A DNA stretch of 64,000 nt from an uncultured Bacteroidota bacterium (GTDB lineage Bacteria; Bacteroidota; Bacteroidia; 2-12-FULL-35-15): positions 1 to 64,000 of the forward strand of contig CAIYIS010000035.1 in NCBI GenBank assembly GCA_903926385.1, written 5' to 3'. Positions 38,366-49,400 of this stretch are shown here, piece after piece. Each line of letters begins with the position of its first letter. Position 1 is the first letter of the stretch. The notes beneath the pieces were generated by a model. It worked only from the letters and a program-made list of their open reading frames with translations, had not been told where the DNA came from and searched no databases. Both the position numbers and the translations under genes were made by a program.

Positions 38366-40255
38366 ATGAAAACCAAACTATCAAACGACAATCTTCTTCT
38401 TCTGGCCATCCTGTTTATAGCAGCTGTACTTCGTTTCTGGAATTATACCAATATGCCTTACATGCACGATGAACTCAGTGCATTATCCCGAACTCATTTC
38501 AATTCATTATCCGAACTTATTACCAATGGAGCTCGCACAGACGGGCACCCCATAGGTGTTCAGGTTTTTCTGTATTACTGGACCATGTTGTTTGGCGAAA
38601 ACGAAATGATAGTAAAGCTGCCTTTTATTTTACTCGGATTGGCAAGCATTTATATAGCTTACCAAATAGCTGCCCGCTGGTTTAATGTTTCGGTTGCCCT
38701 TGTAGTGGCTTCGTTTATGGCCGTTATGCAATACATGGTTACTTACAGCGAACTTGCCCGACCTTACATAAGTGGTGTTTTCTTTACCCTGATGATGGTA
38801 TGGTGCTGGAGCAATTATTTGTTTAACGAAGATGGTAAACAAAGAAAATGGCTGATAAAATACATTGTATTTGCTGTTCTCTCGTGTTACGACCATCACT
38901 TCGCCACATTGTTTGCTTTATTGGTTGGGCTTTCCGGTTTTTTCTTTATCACCAAAATCAATTGGAAAGGTTATCTCATTGCATTGGCTGGCATTCTTGT
39001 TCTGTACATTCCCCATATCAGCATTACCCTGTATCAGTTCAGCAAAGGAGGATTGGGAGGTAATGACGGATGGCTTGGCAAACCCGACCCTAATTGGTTA
39101 CTCATGTATTTTCAGTATGCTTTGCATTATTCCTATGTAATGTACGGTCTGGTGGTGGTACTTCTGTTGTTCAGTTTAATAAAATACAGCAACCGAATAA
39201 AAGAAACACAAAAATTCAGAATGGTTTCGGCCCTGTGGTTTCTGTTGGTATTTTTTATTGAATATTATTATTCATTAAAAGTAAATCCAATTATTCAGTT
39301 CTCCACCATGATTTTTGTGTTCCCGTTTCTCCTCATGTTTGTGTTTTCTCTCCTGTCCGAACTCAACTTTTATTTCAAATCGGTTATTGTTTCGCTTATT
39401 TTAATTGTCGGAATCATCACGCTGAGTGTAACCCGCAAACACTTTCAGTTGTTTTACCACCAGCCTTATCAGGAAATGGTAACCAATACCTATAAAACGC
39501 TTGACGAAATAGGCGGTGAATCGAAAGCCACCATCGAATTGCTTATTCCTCCAACCTACAAGGAACATTATTTTAAAAAATTCGGACGCGAGTTTAAGTG
39601 TATTTACTACAACCCATTCGACACAAAGAAAGACACCAAAGCTTTCCGCGAATTTGTAAATCATCTCACCACCGACTATTTTATTTTTGGTAACCCTCCT
39701 TTGGAATACATTCAAATTATTAAAGAAAAATACCCTTATATAATGAAGAAAGAAGAAGGGTTTACCTATTCGTTTTACTGTTTCTCCAAACAAAAACCAG
39801 CTTCAGAAATAAAAGAAGACATCATCATTTCGAAACCGATAGACCTCACAGCAGGCACCTACAAGCTTGATTCTACTATGGAATACGGCCCTGCATTTGC
39901 AGATAAATTAAAAAACTTAACCAAAGGAAGACATAATATCCTTACCATTTCCGCATCTGTCTATTCTCCCGACTCGCTCGATAACCCCACCATAGTGGCC
40001 GATATACAAGAAGATGACAATTCGTTATACTGGAATGGTTCGGATTATCAGAATTACAGAAACAATACGACAGGAGCTAACACCGTATATTTCTCCAAAC
40101 TGATGACCGACTTTAACCTGAAAGGCTATCCTCGCCCTCAAATTAAAGTGTACATGTGGAACAGAGGGAAAAAGAATATCACTGTGGAAAATGTGAAACT
40201 GGAAGTCATCGAGAGCAATCCGGTGATTTATGGTTTGTTCGAACCACTGGATTAA
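38366..40255 (+). CDS. GT39/ArnT-like membrane glycosyltransferase
   Basis: A 629-residue integral membrane protein. The first helix is LLLLAILFIAAVLRFW, and the first periplasmic loop has the acidic pair of the GT-C fold (NMPYMHDELSALSR, Asp-Glu near residue 34), followed by GHPIG. About ten more hydrophobic helices occupy residues 60-355. The soluble C-terminal part (residues about 370-629) starts TRKHFQLFYHQPYQEM and ends in a beta-rich region. The family transfers sugars from polyprenyl-phosphate donors to protein or lipid. The acceptor here is unknown; glycosylation of surface proteins is a possibility given the many exported proteins nearby, but that is speculation. It stands alone between the tRNA and pgk. 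Confidence 0.75.
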   Translation: MKTKLSNDNLLLLAILFIAAVLRFWNYTNMPYMHDELSALSRTHFNSLSELITNGARTDGHPIGVQVFLYYWTMLFGENEMIVKLPFILLGLASIYIAYQIAARWFNVSVALVVASFMAVMQYMVTYSELARPYISGVFFTLMMVWCWSNYLFNEDGKQRKWLIKYIVFAVLSCYDHHFATLFALLVGLSGFFFITKINWKGYLIALAGILVLYIPHISITLYQFSKGGLGGNDGWLGKPDPNWLLMYFQYALHYSYVMYGLVVVLLLFSLIKYSNRIKETQKFRMVSALWFLLVFFIEYYYSLKVNPIIQFSTMIFVFPFLLMFVFSLLSELNFYFKSVIVSLILIVGIITLSVTRKHFQLFYHQPYQEMVTNTYKTLDEIGGESKATIELLIPPTYKEHYFKKFGREFKCIYYNPFDTKKDTKAFREFVNHLTTDYFIFGNPPLEYIQIIKEKYPYIMKKEEGFTYSFYCFSKQKPASEIKEDIIISKPIDLTAGTYKLDSTMEYGPAFADKLKNLTKGRHNILTISASVYSPDSLDNPTIVADIQEDDNSLYWNGSDYQNYRNNTTGANTVYFSKLMTDFNLKGYPRPQIKVYMWNRGKKNITVENVKLEVIESNPVIYGLFEPLD

Positions 40256-40380
40256 TCACCAAAAAAAATAACCACAAAGCACTTTCAGATTTTACTTACC
40301 GAAGTGAGATTAATACTGTAATCTCTCTTGACGAATAACCGCTGACTTACTTTGTGGTTAAAAACCAAAAACCAACTTTA

Positions 40381-41571
40381 TTAATACTCTATAGCCTCCA
40401 CACCCGGCAAACTTCCGCTTTCGATGTATTCGAGCAATGCACCTCCGCCAGTGGAAACATAACTTACCTGATCGCCCAAATGATATTTATTAATGGCAGC
40501 TACCGAATCGCCACCACCTATTAAAGAGTATGCCCCTTTTTTAGTAGCTTTAACAATAGAATCGGCAACAGCTTTGGTTCCATGTTCGAAACTACTCATC
40601 TCAAACACGCCCATAGGCCCGTTCCATAATATTATCTTAGAATTTTTAATTACTTCATCATAGTTTTTCTCTGTCACAGGCCCTATGTCGAGTCCCATCC
40701 ATCCATCAGGGATATTGGTTATTTCTACTGTTTGTTTCTTTGCATCGTTCGAAAAAGCATCTCCAATAACAGTGTCTACCGGAATATAAATGTTCACTCC
40801 TTTTTCTTTTCCTTCTTTCAGAATTTTTAAAGCAATGGCCAATTTATCTTCTTCCACAAGCGAACTTCCTACTTTGCCATGCAATGCTTTTATAAAAGTA
40901 TACGCCATTCCACCTCCAATAATCAGGTTATCTATTTTGTCCAGCAGATTTTCGATAATCAATATTTTTCCGGAAACCTTAGCTCCTCCCATAATGGCAG
41001 TAACAGGTCTTTCTTTACTGTTCAGCACCTTATTGATACTTGCCAGTTCATTGGCCATAACGTATCCAAACACTTTATCATTCGGAAAAAATTTAGCAAC
41101 AATGGTAGTAGAAGCATGAGCACGGTGAGCGGTACCAAACGCATCGTTTACATAAACATTGCCAAGGGTTGATAATTCCTGAGCAAACGATTCGGTACCG
41201 GCTGTTTCCTGTTTGTGAAAACGAAGATTTTCGAGTAATAAAACTTCACCTGCTTTTAAATCGGCTGCTGCTGTTTGGGCTATTGCACCCACAGAGTCGG
41301 TAGCAAACTTAACAGGCAAACCCAGCAAATCGCTTAAATGAGCAACGATATGTTTTAACGAATATTTTTCTTCGGGTACATCTTTTGGTCGCCCGAGGTG
41401 AGACATTAATACAACGGCACCACCGTCCTTCAATATTTTATTAATGGTAGGCAAAGCAGCACGCATACGAGTGTCGTCAGTAATACTGAATGCAGCATCG
41501 AGCGGTACATTAAAATCAACTCTTACTAAGGCTTTCTTTCCAGCGAAATTATAATTATCAACGGTTTTCAT
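40381..41571 (-). CDS. pgk: Phosphoglycerate kinase
   Basis: Glycolytic enzyme that transfers phosphate between 1,3-bisphosphoglycerate and ADP. Starting at ATG 41571 ([23 protein letters not shown]) the protein has 396 residues, the family norm. Motifs seen are [59 protein letters not shown] and the nucleotide-binding GGGDSVAAI near the C-terminus. A longer in-frame start (41610) would add a non-conserved hydrophobic tail and overlap the promoter, so it was rejected. No gapA neighbour is present. A promoter is visible just upstream of the chosen start. Confidence 0.96.
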   Translation of the reverse strand: MKTVDNYNFAGKKALVRVDFNVPLDAAFSITDDTRMRAALPTINKILKDGGAVVLMSHLGRPKDVPEEKYSLKHIVAHLSDLLGLPVKFATDSVGAIAQTAAADLKAGEVLLLENLRFHKQETAGTESFAQELSTLGNVYVNDAFGTAHRAHASTTIVAKFFPNDKVFGYVMANELASINKVLNSKERPVTAIMGGAKVSGKILIIENLLDKIDNLIIGGGMAYTFIKALHGKVGSSLVEEDKLAIALKILKEGKEKGVNIYIPVDTVIGDAFSNDAKKQTVEITNIPDGWMGLDIGPVTEKNYDEVIKNSKIILWNGPMGVFEMSSFEHGTKAVADSIVKATKKGAYSLIGGGDSVAAINKYHLGDQVSYVSTGGGALLEYIESGSLPGVEAIEY

Positions 41572-41607
41572 AATCAGAATTAGAATTAGTTTAACATTAA
41601 GGGTGCA

Positions 41608-41642
41608 CAAAAGTAACTTTTCTATCGATTCGGCTTAACAAA
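41608..41642 (-). promoter_or_regulatory. pgk promoter
   Basis: On the minus strand TTTG (41639-41642), 23 bases, then TACTTTTG (41608-41615), a perfect -7 box. The leader to the ATG at 41571 is about 30 bases. Confidence 0.6.
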
Positions 41643-41664
41643 AAATAATCTGATTAATAGCAAC

Positions 41665-41694
41665 AAAAAATCCCGAATTGCTTCGGGACTTTTT
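41665..41694 (-). terminator. Terminator after the RsbW-like gene
   Basis: TCCCGAA (41671-41677) pairs with TTCGGGA (41682-41688) around a TTGC loop. On the minus strand the stem is followed by TTTTTTG, a good factor-independent terminator. It separates the upstream operon from pgk. Confidence 0.88.
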
Positions 41695-41719
41695 ACGCAT
41701 GTTGAGAGGCACTATTTGA

Positions 41720-42130
41720 TTAACTTATTTTAAAATCAAGCACCACAGTGGCACCGTTATCTTCGAATGATACTTTATCAGCCAGATTGCGCATAAGGAA
41801 TACACCTCTGCCATTTGGTTTGTCTATGTTGTCGGGGTTAGTTGGGTCGGGAAGGTCGTTGTAGTTAAACCCTTTTCCCTCGTCTTTGATAATAAATGAT
41901 ACCTGAGCGGGGGTAGATTTGAAAAAGATGTCAATCCATTTGGCAGGATTGGCCTGATTACCGTGATAAATGGCATTATTAACGGCCTCCGTTATGGCCA
42001 CCAAAATATTACCATAATAATCTTCGCTGATGTTATACAAATCGCATACATCTTCTATCATCCGTTCAACAAGAATAATGTTTTCTGCTCGGGATGGGAT
42101 TCTCAATTTTTGATTCTCTGACAGTACCAT
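41720..42130 (-). CDS. RsbW-like ATP-binding protein (serine kinase/anti-sigma type)
   Basis: A 136-residue GHKL ATPase of the HATPase_c_2 type. The N-box is AITEAVNNAIYHGN, followed by IIKDEGKGFN (D-G-G-F type G1 box) and NGRGVFLMRNLADKV (G2). The family phosphorylates anti-sigma-factor antagonists in partner-switching pathways, or acts in related regulation. No antagonist or phosphatase gene is in the window, so the partner is unknown. It begins 6 bp after the stop codon of the DUF4175 gene and is followed by a strong terminator, so the two form a transcription unit. Confidence 0.88.
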   Translation of the reverse strand: MVLSENQKLRIPSRAENIILVERMIEDVCDLYNISEDYYGNILVAITEAVNNAIYHGNQANPAKWIDIFFKSTPAQVSFIIKDEGKGFNYNDLPDPTNPDNIDKPNGRGVFLMRNLADKVSFEDNGATVVLDFKIS

Positions 42131-42136
42131 GTTCTT

Positions 42137-45100
42137 CTATTTTTCTAATTGGTTAAAATATAAGTTTACTTTTTCTTTGTAGAAAGGATTTAATGATGGC
42201 GAAACCGTTTTCAGTAATTCCGTCTCCTTCTCTCTTACTCTATTATACTCCAAAAATCCGATTTGGTTGCGTTTATTTTCATCCTTGGCCTCATTCGACT
42301 GTCTTTTCTCGTCCATTTCCCTCTCTTTCTCAGCCTTTTCGCTCTCCAAAAGTTTTGTTAAAATTTCTTCTTGTCTATTCAAAGTTTCTTGCGAAATCAT
42401 CTTATTTACCAGGTCGGTTTCGGTTTGTTCCATCTTATCGGCCAATTTTCCCATCGAGCCTCCACCCTTTCCATCTTTATTAATATTATCGGCCATTTTC
42501 TGAATTTCCTGACGAATGGCCGCTTGCTGTGCTGCCAGTTTGGCCAGCTCCTGACTCATGCCCTGAGTGCCCATCCCCGATTTATTTCCCGGTTTGTTTC
42601 CGTTCTTTTCCATGCCTTCTTTCAGCTTTTTAATCTGAGCATTTAGTTCTTCCTGCATTTTACGCACACTTCCTGCCGATGGCTTCTTGCCTTTACCTCC
42701 GGGCTTTTTACAACTTCCGCTTCCGGGAGGCCCGTTCTTAGGTTTGGCTTCGGCCTGCATCTGCTGCAGCGATTCGTTGAGAATTAATGCCAGATTATTA
42801 ATAGAAGTCATAGCAAACTGCTGACGACTTTTACCTTCTTCCTTATGATTTCTTCCATCCATCGACACCGTTTCCGATTCCTGTATTTCGTCCACAGCCT
42901 TTTCCATATTCATGTTTATGGCCGATATCTCTTTGTTTACGGTTTCCTTAATTTTAGGGTTACGTTTACTTAATGCCAGCAAACTATCTTCAATCATCTT
43001 GGAGTCGTCCTGCAATTTCTTTTGTTTTTGCCCCACTTTGGCTATCTGAGGGTCGTTTACTTTAGTTTTGTTAAACTCTGCCATCAACGATTCCTGTCCA
43101 AACGAAAGATGAATCAAATTTTCTAATATCTGACGCAGTTTGTCTATGTCCTCTCCTTCTTGCTCCTGTTCTTCTTTTTCCTGCATCTCGGCCATTTCTT
43201 TTGCCATCTTTTCCATTTTTTCAGCCGCGCTCTTCTGCGATTTCGAAGCCCCTTTCTTCTGTCCGCTTTTCAACTGCTCGCTGCTGCTCTCCATATCTTT
43301 TTTAATGTCTTCGCTCTTTTGTTCGGAGCTTTCCATTTTTTTCGGTTCCTCCAGCTCGCTGTTCTTTTTCTCCATCTCCTTGAGGTCTTTCTTCAGGTCT
43401 TCCATTTGTTTGTTCAACTGGTCCTGCTTTTCTTTTTGCTCCTTCGCATCCGACTTTTTATCCTCTGTTTTTTTTGCCTCTTCGTTTTCCTTTTTGGCCA
43501 AATCATTCAACTTATCAATGTTCTCCTGAATTTTTTGTTCCAATTCCATCTTTTTAAACAATTCCATATTACGGTCGAGTTCTTTCATGATGTCTTTGTT
43601 ATCGAGCTTCATTTTATCCAACGCATCCTGCACTTTTTCCTTATCCATTTTCTCCAACAGCTTTTGGAGTTCCTCATATTTTTCTTTCAATTCGGGAGTC
43701 ATTACTTTATCAAAAAGTTCCTGAAGCTGCTGTTGTTTTTCCAGAATCTTTTCGTCCATCTGCTTGTATTCGCTTTTCTGTTCGTTGTTTTTCTGATTTT
43801 CATTCTTCACATTCTCCACCTTTTTCTGAAGGTCTTTCTGCTTGTCGAGCAAATCCTGCAATTTCTTTTTCTCTTCCCAGGTAAGATCTTTTTTCTCGGT
43901 TACTTTGCGTTGCAAGTCGGCCAGTTCTTTCTGAATATCCTTGGCCTGTTTAATACTTTCCTGTAGGTCGTCTTTTATTTTGTTATTGTTCAAATCTGTA
44001 TTTTCAGCCAGTTCTTTAAGCGATGGAGCCTTGTACACCATTTTTTGCGTACGTGCCGATTTGCTTCCCGTTACACCATCATTGTCCCAAATTTCAAAAT
44101 AATATTCTATCTGATCTCCGGGCGAAATGCCAAACTCGTTCATATCCCAGTAATGATAAAACTGGTCTTGAGTAGCTGCTTTGTTAACGGCAATAGTGGT
44201 TGATTTTATTTCCTGTTTTTTCTCCTTTTCGTTAGTGGTGGCCAGTGTATCGCCCGAAACAATAAAACGATAATTAAACGTAAGTTTATTAAACCCATAA
44301 TCGTCTTTTACCTCACCATGGAAAGAAATTTTGCGAGTAGACAAAGTATCTTTTTTCTCTTCCACCACTATTTGCGGATAAGCATCCGGAATAACATTGA
44401 TATTATACGTTACCGAATCTTTACTTTTCAAAAACTGATTAGAAGTGGTTACCGAATACGTTTTATCTCTGAAATAACGCGAAGCATACATAAAGCTATT
44501 CTCCGAACTTGGCGACACCGCAAACGAAGTATCGTTGAAATTCAACTTAAGCGATTTGGTGTTTTGTGTAGTAAAATTCAAGCTTACTTTGGTTCCTGCC
44601 GGTATCACCAGGTCGCCAGTGTTTTTTAATACTTCATCCTTTTTGCCAAGATAAGCCGGATAAGCAAGGGCAATATCAAAGTTGAGCAAAATAGGATTGG
44701 GCAATGCCACCAGCTCGTATTCCTTCGATTTAAAACCATCGGCCAACAATTGAAAACTTATGTTTTTCTGAACATTTTTAAACAAATAATTAAAGTTCAC
44801 AATGTTTTCTTTGTTCAGCTTAAACTCGTTTCCTTCTATTTCTACAAACACATTATCGGGCACTTCGTTTCCGGTAAGTTTTACTTTCAACTCAAAATCC
44901 TGCTGAGCTACCGTTTTCAAATCAGTATTGGTAATAACAAACTGAAAAGGGGCTTGTTTTTCGAAATATTCGCTGTGCTTTACCAGCCTCTCGGTACCAT
45001 CGGCAATAATGCCCGGTGCGGCAAACAAAATAACCAGAATAAGCACCACCGGAGCCACTGCATATTTTAAATACTTGCGGTTTTCGCCAAAATCTACTGC

Positions 45101-45577
45101 CGATGTAAACGGAATAGGTTTCAGTTCTTTTGTTTTTTGCTCAATGCTGGCCTCTATTAGGGAGGATTGACTATTGCCTATAGAATACTGCGACAGTGGT
45201 TCGTCAGCAAACTGCTTGCACTGTTCCTGCAGTTGCAACACATTTAATAATTTATCCTGAACGTTCGAAAAGTGCTGTCCTATTATCTTTGCCGCATCGG
45301 TATACGAAATTATAGTTCCCATTTTGTACAAATGCGAAAGCGGAATAAAAATATACTTTACCACCACAAAGCCTGTGGATATCACAAACGAATAAAACAA
45401 AATGGTACGAACAATGGTATTGAAGTGGGCAAAATACTCGAGAGCGGTAACCGAAATAAAAAACAACAATACCAGCGCCACACTATAAATCAGCCCTCGC
45501 AGCAACTGATTTTTATAGTATTTCCGGATAAATTCATCCAGTTTCTCTAATAACGACTGATAGTTTGTTTTCAACAT
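42137..45577 (-). CDS. Large membrane protein with coiled coil, DUF4175-like
   Basis: An 1146-residue protein. Two membrane helices at residues 25-75 (GLIYSVALVLLFFISV and ILFYSFVISTGFVVV) and a third near 170-190 (VAPVVLILVILFAA) anchor it. Residues 200-530 are a beta-rich extracytoplasmic region with several Ig-like strands. Residues 540-830 are extremely rich in Lys, Glu and Gln (QKDLQKKVENVKNENQ type) and should form long coiled coils. A further helical part with Gly/Lys-rich linkers follows, ending VNLYFNQLEK. This architecture corresponds to the DUF4175 family of Bacteroidota; its function is unknown. The unusually strong coding bias leaves a 268-codon open frame on the opposite strand, which is a shadow. 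Confidence 0.8.
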   Translation of the reverse strand: MLKTNYQSLLEKLDEFIRKYYKNQLLRGLIYSVALVLLFFISVTALEYFAHFNTIVRTILFYSFVISTGFVVVKYIFIPLSHLYKMGTIISYTDAAKIIGQHFSNVQDKLLNVLQLQEQCKQFADEPLSQYSIGNSQSSLIEASIEQKTKELKPIPFTSAVDFGENRKYLKYAVAPVVLILVILFAAPGIIADGTERLVKHSEYFEKQAPFQFVITNTDLKTVAQQDFELKVKLTGNEVPDNVFVEIEGNEFKLNKENIVNFNYLFKNVQKNISFQLLADGFKSKEYELVALPNPILLNFDIALAYPAYLGKKDEVLKNTGDLVIPAGTKVSLNFTTQNTKSLKLNFNDTSFAVSPSSENSFMYASRYFRDKTYSVTTSNQFLKSKDSVTYNINVIPDAYPQIVVEEKKDTLSTRKISFHGEVKDDYGFNKLTFNYRFIVSGDTLATTNEKEKKQEIKSTTIAVNKAATQDQFYHYWDMNEFGISPGDQIEYYFEIWDNDGVTGSKSARTQKMVYKAPSLKELAENTDLNNNKIKDDLQESIKQAKDIQKELADLQRKVTEKKDLTWEEKKKLQDLLDKQKDLQKKVENVKNENQKNNEQKSEYKQMDEKILEKQQQLQELFDKVMTPELKEKYEELQKLLEKMDKEKVQDALDKMKLDNKDIMKELDRNMELFKKMELEQKIQENIDKLNDLAKKENEEAKKTEDKKSDAKEQKEKQDQLNKQMEDLKKDLKEMEKKNSELEEPKKMESSEQKSEDIKKDMESSSEQLKSGQKKGASKSQKSAAEKMEKMAKEMAEMQEKEEQEQEGEDIDKLRQILENLIHLSFGQESLMAEFNKTKVNDPQIAKVGQKQKKLQDDSKMIEDSLLALSKRNPKIKETVNKEISAINMNMEKAVDEIQESETVSMDGRNHKEEGKSRQQFAMTSINNLALILNESLQQMQAEAKPKNGPPGSGSCKKPGGKGKKPSAGSVRKMQEELNAQIKKLKEGMEKNGNKPGNKSGMGTQGMSQELAKLAAQQAAIRQEIQKMADNINKDGKGGGSMGKLADKMEQTETDLVNKMISQETLNRQEEILTKLLESEKAEKEREMDEKRQSNEAKDENKRNQIGFLEYNRVREKETELLKTVSPSLNPFYKEKVNLYFNQLEK

Positions 45578-45942
45578 TTCCTTCCTTTACAGCAAAAATT
45601 ATTCCTTTTTACCGAACTTCAAAGGTAGGTATTCTTATCACTGTATATTAATCTGTGAAAAATAAATTTTGTTAAAATGAGATGAGAGATAGGATGGGTG
45701 GAAAAGAAAATTATGAAACCGAAATTTCATCCCTGAACAAAAGTGCTTTTACCTTAACATTAGTCTCCATTTCTCTTTTTTGAGAATATAAATCGAGGCA
45801 GAAGGAGAATTGCCTTATTCAGAAACAAGCATTTTATCATTATGACATTCCAAGTTTTGTTCAAGCGATGGCTTCTTTTGTTTGCCTCAAGTCTTCCTGT
45901 TTTGACAGAAAATAAGTGCTTACATGTCAAAAACCACCATTT
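45578..45942. other. Gene-free interval upstream of the DUF4175 gene
   Basis: I see no convincing gene. A 72-codon minus-strand frame (45760-45978) runs into array C and has no supporting features. AT-rich; the DUF4175 promoter is presumably here but was not placed. Confidence 0.45.
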
Positions 45943-46129
45943 GTTAAAGAGATTCATTCTCTTGTTAAAATTACTCAACAGTTTTACAAGAGATTCTATC
46001 TTGCGTTAAAGAGAATCGTCCTTTTGTTAAAGAGATTCATTCTCTTGTTAAAGAGCTGAAGTTTTTGCACGAGATATTCAATCTTGCGTTAAAGACATTC
46101 AATGTCTCGTTAAAGAGATTCCATCTCTT
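45943..46129. repeat. Phased dyad array C: nine roughly 21-bp hairpin units
   Basis: GTTAAAGAGATTC-like units start at 45943, 45964, 45984, 46005, 46026, 46047, 46067, 46088 and 46109. Spacing is 21 bp except for two 20-bp units. Nearly every unit holds its own dyad, and the arms change together: AAGAGA...TCTCTT (45947-45963), CAAGA...TCTTG (about 45987-46004), GACATT-C-AATGTC (46094-46106). The last unit makes a perfect 11+11 dyad GTTAAAGAGAT-TCC-ATCTCTTTAAC (46109-46133). Paired changes suggest the symmetry, not the sequence, is maintained. It ends 315 bp before the carboxypeptidase start. Confidence 0.85.
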
Positions 46130-46130
46130 T

Positions 46131-46443
46131 AACAAATGGAGATTTCTAGCACTTTCGAAGTTTTACTCATATTAATAACAACATAACAGAAAATGAAATC
46201 TAACTTTCAGTTACGCAAGTCATGGGTTTAATGAAATAAATCATTAAAAATTGGAAGTGGAAAGCCCTTGGGGAGCGCTCAAACTTAATATAAACGTCCC
46301 AAACATTCCCTCCCCTCCCCCAACCTGAAATCCGAAATTTGCAATCCAATTTTTTTTTACCGCCTCAAAATCTCCCCTCATCTCCTTTTTAATTCTTCAA
46401 TCAATTTAATTTTTACTTTTGGCAAATAAATAAATTTATAAAA
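46131..46443 (+). promoter_or_regulatory. Carboxypeptidase upstream region
   Basis: Gene-free 313 bp. A TACTTTTG -7 box lies at 46414-46421, 22 bp before the start codon, without a clear TTG partner. A C-rich run (CCC-T-CCCC-T-CCCCC, 46308-46321) is also present. Confidence 0.45.
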
Positions 46444-49400
46444 ATGAAAAAAGTTACACTCATCTTATTCTGTTTGTTTTCCCTCGTTGGCTATTCTCAA
46501 ACATTAACCACCAAACAAGCAAAAACAATTAATAAATTATTTAAGCACAAAACCGAAGTATATTTCACCTTCAACATTTCGAATCCATCCGAAATAACCA
46601 CCCTCACCCGCATCATTTCTATTGACAATGTAAAAAACGGTGTGGTATGGGCTTATGCCAACAAAAACGAGTTTACCAAATTTATAGTGTTAAATTATAA
46701 ATACAAAATACTAACCAATCCCTGCGATTTGATAAAGGTAAAAACCAAGAGCAACGCCACCTTTGGTATGAACAAAACCGTAACAGCTTATCCCACTTAT
46801 CCCGCTTACGAAGCCCTGATGTCACAATACGCCACCACATACCCTTCCATTTGCAAACTCGTAAACATTGGTACATTGCCCAGCGGGCGCAAATTACTTG
46901 CTCTTAAAATCACCGACAATGTAAATGTAAGAGAAGATGAACCTCAGTTTTTGTACACCTCCTCTATGCATGGTGACGAAACAGCAGGTTATGCGGATAT
47001 GCTTAATTTTATTGACTATTTGCTCACCAATTACGGAACCAACCCTCGCGTAACGTCCATGATTAATAATGTAGAACTTTGGATAAACCCATTGGCAAAC
47101 CCTGACGGAACCTATGCCGGAGGCAACACCACTGTTAATGGAGCTACGCGTTACAACGCCAACATCATCGACCTAAACCGTAACTACCCCGACCCTGCAG
47201 CCGGACAACATCCTGATGGAAATGCATGGCAACCCGAAACAGTTTACTGGATGGCTTTTGCCGATTCTATTAATCTTACTCAGTCGGCCAATTTTCATGG
47301 TGGTTCAGAAGTTGTAAATTATCCCTGGGATACCTGGGCTGCCTTGCACGCAGATAATAACTGGTGGATGAGAGAAGCACATAAATATGCCGATACCGCT
47401 CAAGCCAATGCCGCAGCCGGCTATTTTACAAGTGTAAATGCAAACGGAATCACGGACGGTTACGCTTGGTACACCATTACCGGAGGCCGTCAGGATTACA
47501 TGAATTACTTTAAACATTGCAGAGAAGTTACCATCGAGTTATCGAATACCAAACTTATTCCTACCACCGAATTTGCTTCGAATTACAGTGCCAATGTAAA
47601 ATCGTTTATGAATTACATCGAAGAAAGCGAGCGAGGCATACGCGGTATTATTAAAGATGCATGTACCAATCAACCCATCAAAGCAAAAGTATTTATTACC
47701 GGTCACGATTTCGACAGCTCTCATGTATATTCAGCTTTACCCATTGGCGACTATCACCGTTTGATTTATCAGGGATCATACAATGTTACCTTTTCGGCAC
47801 CGGGATATGTTTCTCAAACCATCAATGGTGTAAATGTGGTGGATGGCATTGCCACTGTTTTGAATATTAACTTAAGTCCTACCCCTCCTGTTTCCAGCTT
47901 TGCTCTTACCTCTATGGACAATTGCAGTGGCGTGGTTAACTTTTCGGATATGAGCGGAAGTGCTAACACATGGTCTTGGCATTTTGGTGACGGAACCACA
48001 TCCAACGTTCAAAACCCAACACATATTTATACCGCCAGCGGAACTTATAATGTAAGTCTTGCTATCTCTAATTGTGCCGGCTCCGACTCTTTGTATCAAA
48101 GTAATTTTATCACCATCAATGTTACCAGCACACCGGTTACTCAAAGCGATTCTTCACTTACCTGTTTGCCTGCTTCGTTAACCTTAACCGCTGCTTCAGC
48201 AGGAACCATTAACTGGTACGATGCTCCAACAGGAGGAAATCTGGTAGGAACAGGAAGCTCATTTGTTACCCCTGTATTGAATACCACCACCAGTTATTAT
48301 GCTGAAAATGTTGTTACGGGGGCTTCGCAATATGTAGGCCCGGTAGACAATACCATTGGAACAGGAAATAATACCACTTCTGCAACATATCACTATTTAA
48401 AATTCACTTCCTCCGTTCCTTTCACTTTGGTGTCCGTTTGGGTATCGGCCGGAACTGCCGGAAACAGAACAATAGAATTACGCAACAGCGGAGGAACAGT
48501 ATTGCAATCGGCAGTGGTAAACGTACCGGCAGGAGCATCGCGTATCACACTTAATTTTGCTGTGCCTGTTGGTACCAACCTTCAACTCGGAACTGCTGGT
48601 GGAAGCAATATGTACAGAAATCAATCGGGTGCGGTTTATCCTTATACACTAGCCGGAATTGTTTCCATAACCGGTTACGATGTTAACTCCGGGCCGGGAT
48701 ATTATTTCTTTTACGATTGGGAAGTGGCTGCATCTTGCTCCAGCGCTCGCGCTATAGCTACTGCTACTATCAATCCATCAACACCTGTAGCTAATGCTAT
48801 TTCTTCTGCCGATACTTCTATTTGTGCAGGAGCTTCAGCTGTGTTTACTGCCAATGCCACCAACGGTGGAAACTTCCCGGTTTATCAATGGTTGATTAAC
48901 GGAAGCAATGCAGCCGGTAATATCAATCCTTTTACCACATCAGCATTGAACAACGGAGATGTAGTGACTTGTATTGTTACCTCTTCGAATACATGTGCTA
49001 CCAATAATCCTGCATCTTCTAACAGTATCAATGTACTCGTTCATCCTTTGCCTACCACTCCTGTGGTTACTCAGGCAGGAACAGTTTTAAATTCGAATGC
49101 CTCGTCAGGAAACCAATGGTATGCCAATTCATCAGGAATGATTGGCGGTGCTAATGCAACTTCATACTCTCCGTCTGCATCTGACGGATATTATACCATC
49201 GTTACAGATTCTTACGGCTGTACTTCTGCTGCCTCTAACACCATTCAGTTTGTGTGGACAGGCATTGCTTCGTTCAGCAACAGCAGCAGCGTTCACATGT
49301 ATCCAAATCCGGCAGGAGAAGAAATAAATGTGGATATTAATGCAGGCAGCAATTCTGAAGTAACCATCGAAGTATACAATACCATAGGCAAACAAATTTT

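Noticed and set aside
43160-43966. 268-codon plus-strand open frame
   Set aside because: It lies opposite the Lys/Glu-rich coiled coil of the DUF4175 gene; the composition (Phe/Leu-rich) is what the complement of AAA/GAA codons produces.
45760-45978. 72-codon minus-strand frame upstream of the DUF4175 gene
   Set aside because: It overlaps array C, has no family similarity or signal, and no plausible start region.
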